Source: Kiritimatiellia bacterium (GTDB lineage: Bacteria > Verrucomicrobiota > Kiritimatiellia > RFP12 > UBA1067). From it: DNA of 64,000 nucleotides. Shown piece after piece: positions 35,082 through 44,493 of this stretch (the first letter of the stretch is position 1; each line of letters begins with the position of its first letter). The notes under the pieces are model-generated. The model was not told the DNA's origin and did no database searches. It was given only the letters and a program-made list of their open reading frames with translations. A program made the position numbers and the translations under genes. The stretch spans positions 1 to 64,000 of the forward strand of contig JAFSMR010000046.1 of NCBI GenBank assembly GCA_017447805.1, given 5' to 3'.

Positions 35082-35995
35082 GTGGCACGAGGATGAAAAC
35101 GCTTATGAATTTCTGCGAAACGCGCGGTATCGACATGCGTATAGATTTGGGTCGTGCCGATATCGCTATGGCCTAGCATCTCTTGTATAGCCCTGATATC
35201 GGCGCCTCTCTGCAACATGTGAGAAGCGTAAGAATGGCGTAAAACGTGCGGAGAAATGCGCTCTTGAGCGATTCCGGCGGCCGCCGCGCGCTCGCGGATG
35301 AGCTTAAACACCCCTTGGCGAGTGAACTTTCTGCCTAGCCTCGTGAGGAACATGTGGGCTTCAAGTTCCCTTCCGCGAGCCAAGAATGGATCTCTTCCAA
35401 GCCGAAGATATCTAGATATTGCGTGCCCGGCGCTTTCGCCTAGCGGCACTACGCGCTCCTTCGCGCCCTTGCCGAAGATTCTCACAAGCTCCCCATCGGC
35501 AATTATATCGCCGAGCTTCATTTCGCATAATTCGCTTACCCTAAGCCCGCATCCATACAAAATTTCGAGCATTGCCCTATCACGAAGATCCTGCGGCTTT
35601 TTACCGCTCACGAGGTCGATCATCCTAGATGCTTCCTCCTCGCTCAATACTTTTGGCAACGGCCTTTCGAGTTTGGGCGAGTCCATGAGTTCGGATGGGT
35701 CTTCCTTTATCTCTTTCATGCTCTTGAGATATCTAAGGAACATCTTGATTGCGCTTATGCGCCGCGCGCGGGTCGAAGAAGCCATCGAAGCGCCCTTTTC
35801 CTCTTCGATGAACGAAGCGATATCATCGCGATTGATTTCGCTAGCCTCATTCTTTCCCTTCGCGATAAGCCACTTGGCAAAGCGCCGCAAATCCCGCGCG
35901 TATGCTTCACATGTATTGCGCGCCATAGATCGCTCGAATTCAAGCGCAAGAATAAAATCTTCGATTTGCCTCTCAAGCTGAGTTTCAGCGCTCAT
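35078..35995 (-). CDS. xerD: Tyrosine recombinase XerC/XerD type
   Basis: Resolves chromosome dimers at dif, or acts as an integrase of the same family. The 305-residue product has the SAM-like N-terminal domain (1-100) and all catalytic residues: Arg152 (GCGLRVSEL), Lys176 (GKGAKER), His250 and Arg253 (HVLRHSYASHML), His276 (LGHSDIG) and nucleophile Tyr285 (TTQIYTHV). Length and an unremarkable housekeeping setting favour a Xer protein. XerC versus XerD cannot be settled from this window. No dif-like site was identified nearby. Confidence 0.88.
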   Translation of the reverse strand: MSAETQLERQIEDFILALEFERSMARNTCEAYARDLRRFAKWLIAKGKNEASEINRDDIASFIEEEKGASMASSTRARRISAIKMFLRYLKSMKEIKEDPSELMDSPKLERPLPKVLSEEEASRMIDLVSGKKPQDLRDRAMLEILYGCGLRVSELCEMKLGDIIADGELVRIFGKGAKERVVPLGESAGHAISRYLRLGRDPFLARGRELEAHMFLTRLGRKFTRQGVFKLIRERAAAAGIAQERISPHVLRHSYASHMLQRGADIRAIQEMLGHSDIGTTQIYTHVDTARFAEIHKRFHPRAT

Positions 35996-36030
35996 ACGAA
36001 AACAAATTCTTTTCTATTTTCCTTTAAGCG

Positions 36031-36855
36031 CTATTTCAACACACGCAAAATGAAATCATCAATCAGCCCGGACATTAAAGACCTCGCCTGCTCGCCCGCA
36101 GCGACAACATCTTCATGCTTTAGCGGCTGACGCGAAATGCCCGCCGCCAAATTCGTTACTAAAGATATGCCGGCGATTTGCATCCCGCACGCCTTCGCAA
36201 AAACTGCTTCAGGTACCGTTGACATGCCGACTACATCCGCGCCGAGAGTTTTGTATGCTTGAACTTCCGCCGGCGTCTCGTAGCAAGGGCCCATTGCGTA
36301 AGCATATATGCCATCCATCGCGCGAATCTGACGCAAATTCGCAATCGAATGGAGCGTCTCGGAAAAATGCTTCGAATAGACTTGGCTCATATCCGGGAAG
36401 CGCTCGCCCCATTCAGGGTTATGTGGACCTACCAGCGGATTCATGCCGATTAAATTTATATGGTCGCGAATAATTACGAAATCGCCTGGCCTTAGGGCTG
36501 GATTGATTCCACCGGAAGCATTGGTCAAGACTACTTTATCTACGCCCATCCTGCGCAAAATTTCGATTGGAAGGATAGCTTGCTCCCAGCCTACGCCTTC
36601 ATAAAAATGCCGCCGACCACACCAAGCCGCGATGCGTCTAGAGTTGCGCTCGTAAAGAATGAATTCCCCCGTATGCCCTTCGATAGTAGCATCCCCTAGG
36701 CCTGGTATATCCCGATAGGGTATTCTTACAAGAATATTATCTGTAATTATCGCTTTGTTCCAGCCGCTGCCGAGTAGAAGGCCAAGAGCGACCTTGCCGT
36801 CAAAACATACATCCGGCAAATATCCCGCGGCTTTATCGAAGAAATTTTTATCCAT
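36031..36855 (-). CDS. Purine nucleoside phosphorylase, trimeric PunA type
   Basis: Splits purine nucleosides (inosine, guanosine) with phosphate for salvage. The 274-residue product shows LGLLLGSGWNKA (phosphate site), GHTGEFILYE, RRHFYEGVGWEQA, LTNASGGINPALRPGDFVIIRDHINLIG, MGPCYETPAEVQAYKTLGADVVGMSTVPEA and LVTNLAAG (base-binding Asn). These match the low-molecular-weight trimeric class rather than the DeoD hexamer. The ATG at 36855 follows a GAGGGGG site. Next to pyrC it places both purine and pyrimidine nucleotide metabolism in one operon. Confidence 0.92.
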   Translation of the reverse strand: MDKNFFDKAAGYLPDVCFDGKVALGLLLGSGWNKAIITDNILVRIPYRDIPGLGDATIEGHTGEFILYERNSRRIAAWCGRRHFYEGVGWEQAILPIEILRRMGVDKVVLTNASGGINPALRPGDFVIIRDHINLIGMNPLVGPHNPEWGERFPDMSQVYSKHFSETLHSIANLRQIRAMDGIYAYAMGPCYETPAEVQAYKTLGADVVGMSTVPEAVFAKACGMQIAGISLVTNLAAGISRQPLKHEDVVAAGEQARSLMSGLIDDFILRVLK

Positions 36856-36880
36856 TGGTGCTACCCCCTCATTCCATCTC

Positions 36881-37975
36881 CTATGATTGCGCAATAGGCC
36901 AGCAATCGAATTCCATCTCGCCGTAAGGACAATTCCGCGAAAGTGATTTGAACGAAGATAAATCCACCTTTTTCTTTTGTCCGATTGTGATTTTCGTATT
37001 GCGCGAAAATTTTTCGTGTCTTTCTGCCGCGGAGCGAGAAAGTATTTCGCGCGGCATTTTCCACCAAAGCGCAGCCCAATCTTCGATTGACATTCCTTCT
37101 TCTTCAACCATTACTTTATATGTAATCGGTATTGCGCACTCCAGCCCTATTATTCCATTTGCACTTTTGGCAAATCCGCAAGATTTCGTTTTGGCGGGAT
37201 GTGGCGCGTGGTCGGTCGCGAACATGAGCAACCCTTCTTTTACCGCTTTGCGTAATTCTGCGCGGTCTTCCCTTGTGCCGAGCGGCGGCGCCATTTTGAA
37301 ATTTGCGTCGTCAGCGGGAATTTCTTCGCAACATAGAAGAAGGTGATGTGGGGTAGCCTCGGCCGTAACTGGCAAACCTTCTTTGCGCGCTTCGTGCACG
37401 AGTTCCACCCCTTGCGCCGTTGAAATATGCTGTATATGAAGCCGGCATCCCGTATCGCGGCAAATGGAAATATCTCGCCTTATCGCCGCGCACTCCGCTT
37501 CAGCAGGAATCGTCGGCAAAGAAAACCGCCGAGCTATTTCGCAATCGCGAATTACACCATTTGCGACAAGACGAGGATCCATCGCGTGCTCGCATATTGC
37601 GATATCCAGCTTTGCCGCGCGTTTCATCGCTTCGGCCATTACTTTATCATCTACGACATACGATCCGTCATCGGTGAAAAATGATGCGCCAGCTTGAGCG
37701 AGAGACTCGAGATTCGCGACTTCCTTACCTTGGCGTCCTTTTGTTATGCAAGCCGATGGCAATATGAGAACAGGGAGCGTTTCGTCTTCTATTTGCTCCC
37801 GAATCCACCCTTCGTTATCGCCGGCAGGCGTAGTATTCGGCATCGTTACGACCGATGCGAATCCTCCTGCCGCCGCCGCCGCGCTTCCAGTTGCACGAGT
37901 TTCCGCGTCGCTCATCCCGGGGTCGCGAAAATGCACATGTACGTCAATAAAGCCAGGAAATTCCTTCTCGATCAT
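36881..37975 (-). CDS. pyrC: Dihydroorotase
   Basis: Cyclises carbamoyl-aspartate to dihydroorotate in pyrimidine synthesis. The 364-residue amidohydrolase has DVHVHFRDPGMSDAETRATGS (first metal His pair and substrate Arg), MPNTTPAGDN, CEHAMD, LHIQHIS, EATPHHLLL, FKMAPPLGTREDR and ATDHAPH. The class I (PyrC type I/ allantoinase-like) pattern is clear. The C-terminal part after about 300 is shortened and less conserved than usual. It follows the small DRTGG gene by 16 nt. Confidence 0.92.
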   Translation of the reverse strand: MIEKEFPGFIDVHVHFRDPGMSDAETRATGSAAAAAGGFASVVTMPNTTPAGDNEGWIREQIEDETLPVLILPSACITKGRQGKEVANLESLAQAGASFFTDDGSYVVDDKVMAEAMKRAAKLDIAICEHAMDPRLVANGVIRDCEIARRFSLPTIPAEAECAAIRRDISICRDTGCRLHIQHISTAQGVELVHEARKEGLPVTAEATPHHLLLCCEEIPADDANFKMAPPLGTREDRAELRKAVKEGLLMFATDHAPHPAKTKSCGFAKSANGIIGLECAIPITYKVMVEEEGMSIEDWAALWWKMPREILSRSAAERHEKFSRNTKITIGQKKKVDLSSFKSLSRNCPYGEMEFDCWPIAQS

Positions 37976-37991
37976 ACTAACTTAACCTTAC

Positions 37992-38330
37992 TTACTTTCT
38001 GGGACTCGGCGGCAAACTCGAAAGCGCAAGCGCTACTTCATATTGCGACATCGCCGTCGATATTATCGCTACTTCCTCCCTCGCCGCGCCTTCTATCATA
38101 TCGGGCGGAGCTGGCCGATTATGGCATAACACTACTACTTGGCATCCCACCAGCGTGCAGACGGCAATTGTATTCAAATGGTTTTGGATAGTAACAAGAA
38201 CACATTCATCCCCGGCATGACCCATTACATCGGAAAGCAAATCGCCAACGTATACATTGGTTGCTTGCTCTTCGCCAGTTCCAGAAAGAATCTTGCCTTC
38301 GATTTTACCGGCTATTTCTTTTGTATTCAT
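37992..38330 (-). CDS. DRTGG-domain protein (first copy)
   Basis: A 112-residue protein with one DRTGG-type domain (GKIEGKILSG, then YVGDLLSDVMGHAGDECVLVTIQNHLNTIAVC, VVVLCHNRPAPPDMIEGAAREEVAIIST). Such domains occur as small proteins and fused to CBS or kinase-like modules; the ligand is not firmly known. Together with the CBS-HATPase gene and the second DRTGG gene it forms a three-gene unit. In some anaerobes a similar unit sits beside iron-iron hydrogenase genes, but none occur here. Its ATG overlaps the stop of the CBS-HATPase gene. Confidence 0.75.
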   Translation of the reverse strand: MNTKEIAGKIEGKILSGTGEEQATNVYVGDLLSDVMGHAGDECVLVTIQNHLNTIAVCTLVGCQVVVLCHNRPAPPDMIEGAAREEVAIISTAMSQYEVALALSSLPPSPRK

Positions 38331-39361
38331 TGCGCTGCTCCTTCTGGCGCCGGCTGCTCGGCTTTAGGCAAATCGAAAATACATTGCACTATAGTGTATT
38401 TGCCGACTTCGCTCGCAATTTCGAATTTGTCCGATACACGCTTGGAATTGGATAGTCCCATCCCGGCGCCAAATCCCATTGAACGAATCCAATCGTTCGC
38501 TGTAGATGTTCCATCTTTGCAAGCCCATTCTACATCTTCGATTCCCGGGCCGCGGTCCTTTGCTGTTATGTGAATGCTGTTATCGGCTATCAACAAAACG
38601 AGAACTCCGCCATGCGAATGAATGCAGATATTGATTTCAAGTTCATACGCGGCGACTGCCACGCGCCTCATGATAGTGCGGTCGATTTTGCGCTCGCGCA
38701 ATATTCCTTTTATCGCGTTTGCGGCATGACCTGCTCGCGATAGGTCGTTGTGGACGACTGCCCATTCTTTTCTGAAGAAATTTTCTTTAGCTTCTTGTTC
38801 TGCCGCAGCCTGGGCTTTCGGCGAACTCTTGCGCTCGAGCTTTCTTATTTCCACCGAAAGCTCGTATAGTAGCGCTCTCATCACATCACGCTGCGATACT
38901 ATACCCACTAGCTTGCGGTTGGAATCAAGGACCGGAAAGCGTCCGTATGTATAGTTATTGAAATATCTCAAGGCAAAAGCGAGCGGCATCCCGGCTTCAA
39001 GAACAACTAGATTCTTCGACATGTGGTCTTCGCAAGAATCCTCCATCCATCCGCCATCCAAGCCCTTGATAATATCGTTTACGGAAACAATCCCGTAAAG
39101 CCGCCCGCCTTCGCTTACAGGCAAGCCTGATATATGATTATCTCGCAAAATCGCCTGCGCATCACGCAAAGTCGCGTTGCGAGGAATCGATATTACCTGA
39201 CGCTTCATCACATCACGGACTTTGAAGCGCTGCAAAAGCTCCATTATGATTTCGCTGGAATCGCCCCCGAGCGCTTTCTCGTCGAGAGGCGTCTTGGCCA
39301 TGATTTCATCATCATTCGTATGCTGCCCTTGCAATATCACAGGCGTATATTCACCACACAT
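38327..39361 (-). CDS. CBS-pair protein with anti-sigma-factor-type ATPase domain
   Basis: Probable regulator that senses an adenine nucleotide and controls a partner through an RsbW/RsbT-like kinase fold. In its 344 residues a CBS pair spans about 46-165 (VRDVMKRQVISIPRNATLRDAQAIL, ISGLPVSEGGRLYGIVSVNDII, FPVLDSNRKLVGIVSQRDVMRAL). A HATPase domain spans about 215-330, with N-box YELEINICIHS, G1-box DRGPGIEDVE and G2-box GFGAGMGLS. No receiver or sigma factor is adjacent. AAAGAGGTGA 7 nt before the ATG is the strongest ribosome site in the window. It is flanked on both sides by DRTGG proteins. Confidence 0.82.
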   Translation of the reverse strand: MCGEYTPVILQGQHTNDDEIMAKTPLDEKALGGDSSEIIMELLQRFKVRDVMKRQVISIPRNATLRDAQAILRDNHISGLPVSEGGRLYGIVSVNDIIKGLDGGWMEDSCEDHMSKNLVVLEAGMPLAFALRYFNNYTYGRFPVLDSNRKLVGIVSQRDVMRALLYELSVEIRKLERKSSPKAQAAAEQEAKENFFRKEWAVVHNDLSRAGHAANAIKGILRERKIDRTIMRRVAVAAYELEINICIHSHGGVLVLLIADNSIHITAKDRGPGIEDVEWACKDGTSTANDWIRSMGFGAGMGLSNSKRVSDKFEIASEVGKYTIVQCIFDLPKAEQPAPEGAAQ

Positions 39362-39406
39362 AAATTCACCTCTTTCTAAACAGCGCCAAGCGCCCCAATC
39401 GGCGCC

Positions 39407-39754
39407 TCACGCCTTCTCTTCAGCAAGAAACGCATCATGAAGTTTTACGCATGCATCGTATTTAGTAAGAGGACTCGAGACCAGCGGAATCGCCAAATCA
39501 TTCGCGACCTGTATCATCGTCTGGGAAAGAGGTTTGGCATTATGAATTACAACACCCATAGCGCCAACGATATGAGCAGTCCTAATCGCCTGGTCGCTCG
39601 CCAGCGACGTAAGAAGAAGAATATCATCAGAATCATCGAGCAGCACGTCGCTCATCAAATCATTCGCGACAACCGCGCCAACTACGCGAGGGCTTGTCGC
39701 ATCGCCCGCAATGAGCTTGCCATTTAGAATCTTTACTACATCTGCTATAGTCAT
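39407..39754 (-). CDS. DRTGG-domain protein (second copy)
   Basis: A 115-residue relative of the first DRTGG protein: MTIADVVKILNGKLIAG, VVGAVVANDLMSDVLL, LLTSLASDQAIRTAHIVGAMGVVIH, PLVSSPLTKYDACVKLHDAFL. Related proteins start at this MTI, and AAGGAG lies 11 nt upstream, so the ATG at 39754 is preferred over an ATG at 39805, which would sit only 11 nt after the -10 box. First gene of the unit that continues with the CBS-HATPase, DRTGG, pyrC, nucleoside phosphorylase and xerD genes. Confidence 0.72.
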   Translation of the reverse strand: MTIADVVKILNGKLIAGDATSPRVVGAVVANDLMSDVLLDDSDDILLLTSLASDQAIRTAHIVGAMGVVIHNAKPLSQTMIQVANDLAIPLVSSPLTKYDACVKLHDAFLAEEKA

Positions 39755-39816
39755 GACCGAATCATCTCCTTCTTTTTGCGACCCCGGGTCGAGGCCTATT
39801 CTCATTTTCTGCGCTT

Positions 39817-39845
39817 ATTATAGCATTTCTTGCGCCAAATTGCAA
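39817..39845 (-). promoter_or_regulatory. Promoter for the DRTGG-to-xerD operon
   Basis: TTGCAA, 17 nt, TATAAT on the minus strand with TGC before the -10. The next 60 nt include the AAGGAG site used by the second DRTGG gene. Confidence 0.82.
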
Positions 39846-39927
39846 CAACGACTTGGAAATATCTAGTCGGTGACGCCAGAGAGGAAAATTGACAATTCCT
39901 CTCTCCAACTCCGACTCTTTACTCCAA

Positions 39928-40596
39928 CTAATCACCTAAAAATCTTTGGGCGTTGGAATCGAGAATCGAAATCAGTTTTTCTTCGTCAATATTTCTTATT
40001 CTTGCGAGGACTCTGGCAACTTCGATGACTTTTGGCGTTACTGCAGCGGTTTCGAGCGTTCTATCTGATTCCACAAGAAGCATGTCGAGTGGAATTTTCG
40101 ATGCAAGCTCGCGATAATTAACAGCGTGATCGTTAAGCAAGGCTGGCCCTATCGAGACAAAGCCATTGAGCGCCTTGATATCTGGCAAAAGTCCGCCAGA
40201 GCGCGAAAAGCCGTGGAAAAGAAAGGCCGGAATCGCTTGAGCGTATCGCTTGGCCTCATTGACTACTTCGCCCCAGCATTTCGCGCCGTGCAACACTACT
40301 GGCCGCTTCATCAACGCGGCGATTTGAAGTTGTGAAGAAAACACGACTCTAGAGCGAGCAGATATTTCTTTCGACTTTAGCCTATCTAACCCTATCTCGC
40401 CGACCCCGGCCCCGGGATTTTCTTCGAGCATTTGACGAAGATGCTCTTCATCGTAGGAATCGACATACCAAGGATGGCAGCCGAAGAAGAGCGCTCTCGC
40501 CCCTTCCGGCGGCTTGAAATCCCCGTTATTCCAGTTTAAGGGACAAATAATCGCTTGGCTTGAAGAATCAGCGACGTGACAATGCGCGTCAATCAT
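39928..40596 (-). CDS. TatD-family metal-dependent hydrolase
   Basis: Probable TatD-type deoxyribonuclease or related amidohydrolase. The 222-residue product has [25 protein letters not shown] (metal Glu), [29 protein letters not shown] and LLVESDRT (metal Asp). These are the TatD landmarks in order, though the protein is about 30-40 residues shorter than E. coli TatD and skips part of the usual loop. Its ATG overlaps the recA stop by 4 bp, pointing to cotranscription with recA and perhaps a role in DNA degradation or repair. Confidence 0.85.
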   Translation of the reverse strand: MIDAHCHVADSSSQAIICPLNWNNGDFKPPEGARALFFGCHPWYVDSYDEEHLRQMLEENPGAGVGEIGLDRLKSKEISARSRVVFSSQLQIAALMKRPVVLHGAKCWGEVVNEAKRYAQAIPAFLFHGFSRSGGLLPDIKALNGFVSIGPALLNDHAVNYRELASKIPLDMLLVESDRTLETAAVTPKVIEVARVLARIRNIDEEKLISILDSNAQRFLGD

Positions 40597-41621
40597 TTCT
40601 TTTTGGCGGCTTGCCCTACAGGCGTCTCTTTTACGAGCTCTACGATCTTCGCGGTTATTTCTGGATTGGCCTTAAGGTATTCGGTCGTTGCGAGCGAACC
40701 TTGCGCAAGCTGAGTATCGCCAAAGCTAATCCAGCTTCCGCGTTTTTCGCAAATTCCGCGCTCGAGAGCCGCGTCGAGGACGCTGCCTTCCCAAGAAATT
40801 CCGCAAGTATAGAGAATATCAAATTCTGCTTCGGTGAAAGGCGGGGCAACCTTATTCTTGACTACCTTTACCCTAGTCCTGTTGCCGACGACTTGGCCGG
40901 CGGTATTCTTGATCGCGCCGATTCTCTGCACTTGCAAGCGGCAGGATGTATAGAACTTCAGAGCCTTCCCGCCAGGCGTAGTTTCGGGATTGCCAAACAT
41001 TACGCCGATTTTATCGCGAACTTGGTTCGTGAAAATCAAGAGAGTATTGGTATTTGCGATAATGCTTGTCAATTTTCTCATCGCCTGCGACATAAGACGC
41101 GCCTGGAGGCCGACATGAGAATCACCCATGGCGCCATCGATTTCCGCCTGCGGAGTAAGAGCGGCGACCGAGTCGACTACAATAACATCAAGCGCGCCTG
41201 ATTTAACGAGTTCCTCGCAAATCGTCAAAGCTTCTTCGCCGGAATTCGGCTGCGAGACGATTAGGTTATCTAGATCTACGCCGATTTTCCTCGCATACTG
41301 GGGATCGAGGGCGTGCTCGGCGTCGATAAACGCGGCTACCCCGCCTGCCTTCTGGGCATTTGCTACGACATGCAGCGCAAGAGTAGTCTTGCCCGAAGAT
41401 TCATGCCCGTAGCATTCGACAATTCTGCCGCGCGGCAAACCGCCGACGCCCAACGCCAAATCGAGAGATAGCGCGCCTGTAGAAATTACAGGAATTTCCT
41501 TATGGATTTCATCGCCTAGGCGCATAATCGACATATCGCCGAAATTCTTTCTAATCTGCCCCAACACCGCCTCAAGCGCGCTTGACGTGGTCTTCTTCGT
41601 AGATGCTGCTTCTTTAGCCAT
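40593..41621 (-). CDS. recA: Recombinase RecA
   Basis: Forms the strand-exchange filament and triggers SOS cleavage. The 342-residue product has [21 protein letters not shown] (Walker A), [22 protein letters not shown] (Walker B), [31 protein letters not shown] (loop L2 region), and the C-terminal domain. Its monotonous acidic tail is reduced, ending [11 protein letters not shown]. No clear LexA box is visible around the promoter, so SOS control of recA cannot be claimed here. AAGGAAGAG precedes the ATG. Confidence 0.98.
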   Translation of the reverse strand: MAKEAASTKKTTSSALEAVLGQIRKNFGDMSIMRLGDEIHKEIPVISTGALSLDLALGVGGLPRGRIVECYGHESSGKTTLALHVVANAQKAGGVAAFIDAEHALDPQYARKIGVDLDNLIVSQPNSGEEALTICEELVKSGALDVIVVDSVAALTPQAEIDGAMGDSHVGLQARLMSQAMRKLTSIIANTNTLLIFTNQVRDKIGVMFGNPETTPGGKALKFYTSCRLQVQRIGAIKNTAGQVVGNRTRVKVVKNKVAPPFTEAEFDILYTCGISWEGSVLDAALERGICEKRGSWISFGDTQLAQGSLATTEYLKANPEITAKIVELVKETPVGQAAKKK

Positions 41622-41657
41622 ACTCTTCCTTATTCTTCTTTTGAAATTGTTGCTTAT

Positions 41658-41686
41658 ATTATACCAAATTGCCGCGTGCGATTCAA
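41658..41686 (-). promoter_or_regulatory. Promoter for recA-tatD
   Basis: TTGAAT, 17 nt, TATAAT on the minus strand with the AATTTGG extension before the -10. It gives a leader of about 30 nt with an AAGGAAGAG ribosome site. Confidence 0.85.
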
Positions 41687-41699
41687 CGGCCTTGACGAT

Positions 41700-42266
41700 T
41701 TATTTATCGGGATACTTCACCAGCGAATCGACATCATAGCCTTTTAGCGGACCGTTTTTCGCGCCGAACCCGAGCAATTCTACCGGGGAGAGAATCTTCA
41801 TGACTTTTCCACCAAGCCTTTCGATTAGATGCGCGCAAGCAAGCGCCGTCCCGCCTGTCGCCATCAAGTCATCGACGATAACGACATTATCGCCAGGTGA
41901 AATCGCGTCGACATGCATACTAACGGAAGCCGTGCCATATTCCAGCGAATAGCTTTCTGTCACTGTTTCGCGCGGCAGCTTGCCTGTTTTGCGGATTGGC
42001 ACGAGCGCGCAGCCAAGTTTATAAGCAAGCGGCGCGCCGAAAATGAAGCCTCGCGATTCGGGCGCTGCGATCTTATCGACCTTTATTCCGTCCAATAGCT
42101 CGCAAAGTCCATCAATGGTCAGCTTGAAACCTTCCGCGCTATCTAATATGCCGGTGATATCGCGATAGCGAACACCCTCTTTAGGGAAGCCCACGATAGT
42201 TTGGATAAATCTATCGATTCCTTTGGGATCGTATAGAGGGGAAGCTTCTTTTTCTGTAGTTTGCAT
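41700..42266 (-). CDS. apt: Adenine phosphoribosyltransferase
   Basis: Salvages adenine to AMP using PRPP. The 188-residue product has GFPKEGVRYRDITGIL, KVDKIAAPESRGFIFGAPLAY, PIRKTGKLPRETVTESYSLEYGTASVSMHVD and the PRPP-binding VVIVDDLMATGGTALA. The ATG at 42266 follows AGGAAT. An alternative ATG at 42287, which would overlap the tsaB stop, adds seven residues with no family support. Last gene of the obg operon. Confidence 0.94.
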   Translation of the reverse strand: MQTTEKEASPLYDPKGIDRFIQTIVGFPKEGVRYRDITGILDSAEGFKLTIDGLCELLDGIKVDKIAAPESRGFIFGAPLAYKLGCALVPIRKTGKLPRETVTESYSLEYGTASVSMHVDAISPGDNVVIVDDLMATGGTALACAHLIERLGGKVMKILSPVELLGFGAKNGPLKGYDVDSLVKYPDK

Positions 42267-42286
42267 TGTAAAATTCCTAAATTTCA

Positions 42287-42877
42287 TCAATCTCTAACTG
42301 CCGGATTTAGATAAATAGGGAGAGGTTCTTCTATGAGCAGCTCTTCATTCGCGCAAAATGCCCTAGCGAGTTTTTCTGCAGTAACAAGCCCAGAATCGAA
42401 ATACTTCTCGCCAAACTTTTCCTTCAGCGCCTCGCCGATTCTCGCAGTATCGGGAGTCGCGATGCGAAAGAAACCGGGAATATGATTTTCGACTTCGGCG
42501 AATTCGACTTGAAAAACATCTTTCAAAAGCTTAAAGCCGTCGAATAGCGCAATCCAGCATTTGCCGCGGCGCGCGTCGCCAACAACGGCAACCTTTTCAC
42601 CCTCGCTCGCAAAACTGGCAGCGCTCGTGATACCAAAAACTTCACATCCGCTCCCGATCGCATATCCCTGCGCGAACGCTAGGGCACTGCGGATTCCGGC
42701 GAAGGACCCAGGGCCTGTGCCGACTACAATCCGGTCGATTTTTTCGGGGAACTTTAGTCCTCGCCCTTCGCTTTCTTCACGCCATATCCCAAGGCTTACC
42801 TCTTCTATCTTGCCCTCTTCCCCGAGGATTGCCGTTGACGTATTAGCTGTCGAGCGATCTATTACAAGCGTTTTCAT
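42287..42877 (-). CDS. tsaB: tRNA threonylcarbamoyladenosine biosynthesis protein TsaB
   Basis: Scaffold subunit of the TsaBDE complex that makes t6A37 in tRNA. The 196-residue product has an ASKHA N-terminus (LVIDRSTANTSTAILGEEGKIEE) and the conserved IVVGTGPGSFAGIRSALAFAQGYAIG, followed by VVGDARRGKCWIALFD. t6A is also the substrate of the predicted MtaB at 2-3.2 kb. The start overlaps the stop of the upstream solute-binding-protein gene by 4 bp. Confidence 0.93.
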   Translation of the reverse strand: MKTLVIDRSTANTSTAILGEEGKIEEVSLGIWREESEGRGLKFPEKIDRIVVGTGPGSFAGIRSALAFAQGYAIGSGCEVFGITSAASFASEGEKVAVVGDARRGKCWIALFDGFKLLKDVFQVEFAEVENHIPGFFRIATPDTARIGEALKEKFGEKYFDSGLVTAEKLARAFCANEELLIEEPLPIYLNPAVRD

Positions 42878-44493
42878 TTTGCATTCTCCCCAACATTGGC
42901 TTTGTTTGCCCTGTAAAACCTTTCATCTCCATAAGGGAACGCGCTAGGGACATAGTTGCCTACTGTCGGTTGCAGTAGCGAATAGGATTTCGGGAAGTGT
43001 GTGAAAATCCACGGGCAATCCTCGCGCAAAATCCGCTGGCAATTTTTCCAATGAAGAATCCTTTCCTCTTCCGAAGTCGCCTCCATCGCAAGTTCATATT
43101 CCGCGTCGTACAGCGGGTTGGAATAGCAAGAGTGATTGGAACCGGGGCTTGAATTTTTCGTGATAAAGAGTTGCAGAAAATTCTCGGCGTCAGGATAATC
43201 CCCTACCCACCCCATCATATACATCTGACATCGTCCATTGTTGACGGCATCAAGGAACGCTTCCCAAGTATGGAATTTCAGCTCCAGCTTCACGCCGATT
43301 CTCGCGAAGAAGCTTGCCAAAAGTTCGCCCGCCTCTCGACTATCTTGCGTAGGGCGGCCGATAGATAACGATAAAACGAGTCTCCTGCCGGTAGCAGGGT
43401 CTATTCCGCCGGGATATCCGGCCTCGTCCAAAAGCGCCTTTGCTCTTTCGATATCGAATGTATACGGCGGCGCTTCATCTAAATGGCCTGCCAAATCCAC
43501 CGGCACCGGCCCGTCGGCGAAATCGATTCTGCCATTATAGAAATTCCTCCAAGCCTGAAAATCGAATGCACAAGTCAACGCGCGGCGCAACGCTACATTA
43601 TTGCCAAGGACGCTATCGCGCATATTGAACCCGATATACCTGATATCGAGCGATGGCGATACAGCCATACGAATTCCCTTCTCGGCAAGGCGCTTATCGA
43701 GATTTCCCTCTCCATCGACTACGGCATCCCAATTATCGCGCGATACTTCGCCGAGGAAATCGAGTTCCCCTTTCAAAAACATCAGCCACTGGGTCGGCGC
43801 TTCATCGATCGTAAGATAGTTGATTCTTTCAAACGGGCAATCATTGTTCTTCCATCCGCGCCAAGAATGGTTTCTCACAAACGACATTTCATGGTTCTTG
43901 CGCCATACGGCAAGCTTATAGGGTCCAGTTCCATTCCCATCCTTATCGAGAACCGCGGTATAAGCCATAGAAAGCATCCACGGGAAAACATGCGAGCGCT
44001 TCTTTAGCCGTATAACGAGAGTTCTTTCGTCTTGAAGCTTTATCGCATCGACATTTTCCATCGTCCAACCGCCGGGGCTGACTTCATTCGGGTCGCGAAT
44101 TCTCTCGAGCGCGCGCTTTACGTCGCTCGCACCAAGCGGCGCATCTTCAACCATCTTGAGAGTATATTCAAGCCCGTCGGCGGATACTTGGGGTAACTCG
44201 CATAGTCCTGGGCCGAGTCTATATGGTCTGGCCCTGTAATCGACCGTAAGCGGCGTTTCGGCGTATAGCAAAACAGCCCTCGCCGCATAAACCGACTGCG
44301 CCTTGATGGGGTCTAGCGAGCTTACTCTTTCGAGAGGACGGGTAAAAGTTGCGCCGCCCGTATTGCCGTCCTCGCCATCTCTTCGAAGAAATAATAATTT
44401 CGCTCCGAAAATCCAAGCCGCCGCTGCAATAGCGCCGAGGATAAGCGCAATCGCAATATTTTTCTTCGTGAATATATCCGCAAATCTTTTCAT
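42874..44493 (-). CDS. ABC-transporter solute-binding protein, family 5 (OppA/DppA-like)
   Basis: Periplasm-facing peptide-type binding protein of 539 residues, held by an N-terminal helix (about 10-35, NIAIALILGAIAAAAWIFGAKLLFL) with no lipobox. Family-5 features include LDPIKAQSVYAARAVLLYAETPL, GPYKLAVWRKN, YIGFNMRDSVLGNNVALRRALTCAFD, ALLDEAGYPGG, YMMGWVGDYPDAENFLQLF and a C-terminal lobe. No permease or ATPase genes accompany it. It lies in a housekeeping operon between the dciA-like gene and tsaB, in 1-nt TGATG overlap with the former. A GTG 3 nt upstream is a weaker start. Confidence 0.88.
   Translation of the reverse strand: MKRFADIFTKKNIAIALILGAIAAAAWIFGAKLLFLRRDGEDGNTGGATFTRPLERVSSLDPIKAQSVYAARAVLLYAETPLTVDYRARPYRLGPGLCELPQVSADGLEYTLKMVEDAPLGASDVKRALERIRDPNEVSPGGWTMENVDAIKLQDERTLVIRLKKRSHVFPWMLSMAYTAVLDKDGNGTGPYKLAVWRKNHEMSFVRNHSWRGWKNNDCPFERINYLTIDEAPTQWLMFLKGELDFLGEVSRDNWDAVVDGEGNLDKRLAEKGIRMAVSPSLDIRYIGFNMRDSVLGNNVALRRALTCAFDFQAWRNFYNGRIDFADGPVPVDLAGHLDEAPPYTFDIERAKALLDEAGYPGGIDPATGRRLVLSLSIGRPTQDSREAGELLASFFARIGVKLELKFHTWEAFLDAVNNGRCQMYMMGWVGDYPDAENFLQLFITKNSSPGSNHSCYSNPLYDAEYELAMEATSEEERILHWKNCQRILREDCPWIFTHFPKSYSLLQPTVGNYVPSAFPYGDERFYRANKANVGENAK

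Noticed and set aside
35078-35995. Integrase of a mobile island
   Set aside because: Length, full catalytic set and position in a housekeeping operon fit Xer; no attachment-site duplication or phage genes were seen.
36855-37107. N-terminal extension of the nucleoside phosphorylase
   Set aside because: The extra residues lie inside pyrC in another frame and have no family match; the ATG at 36855 has a ribosome site.
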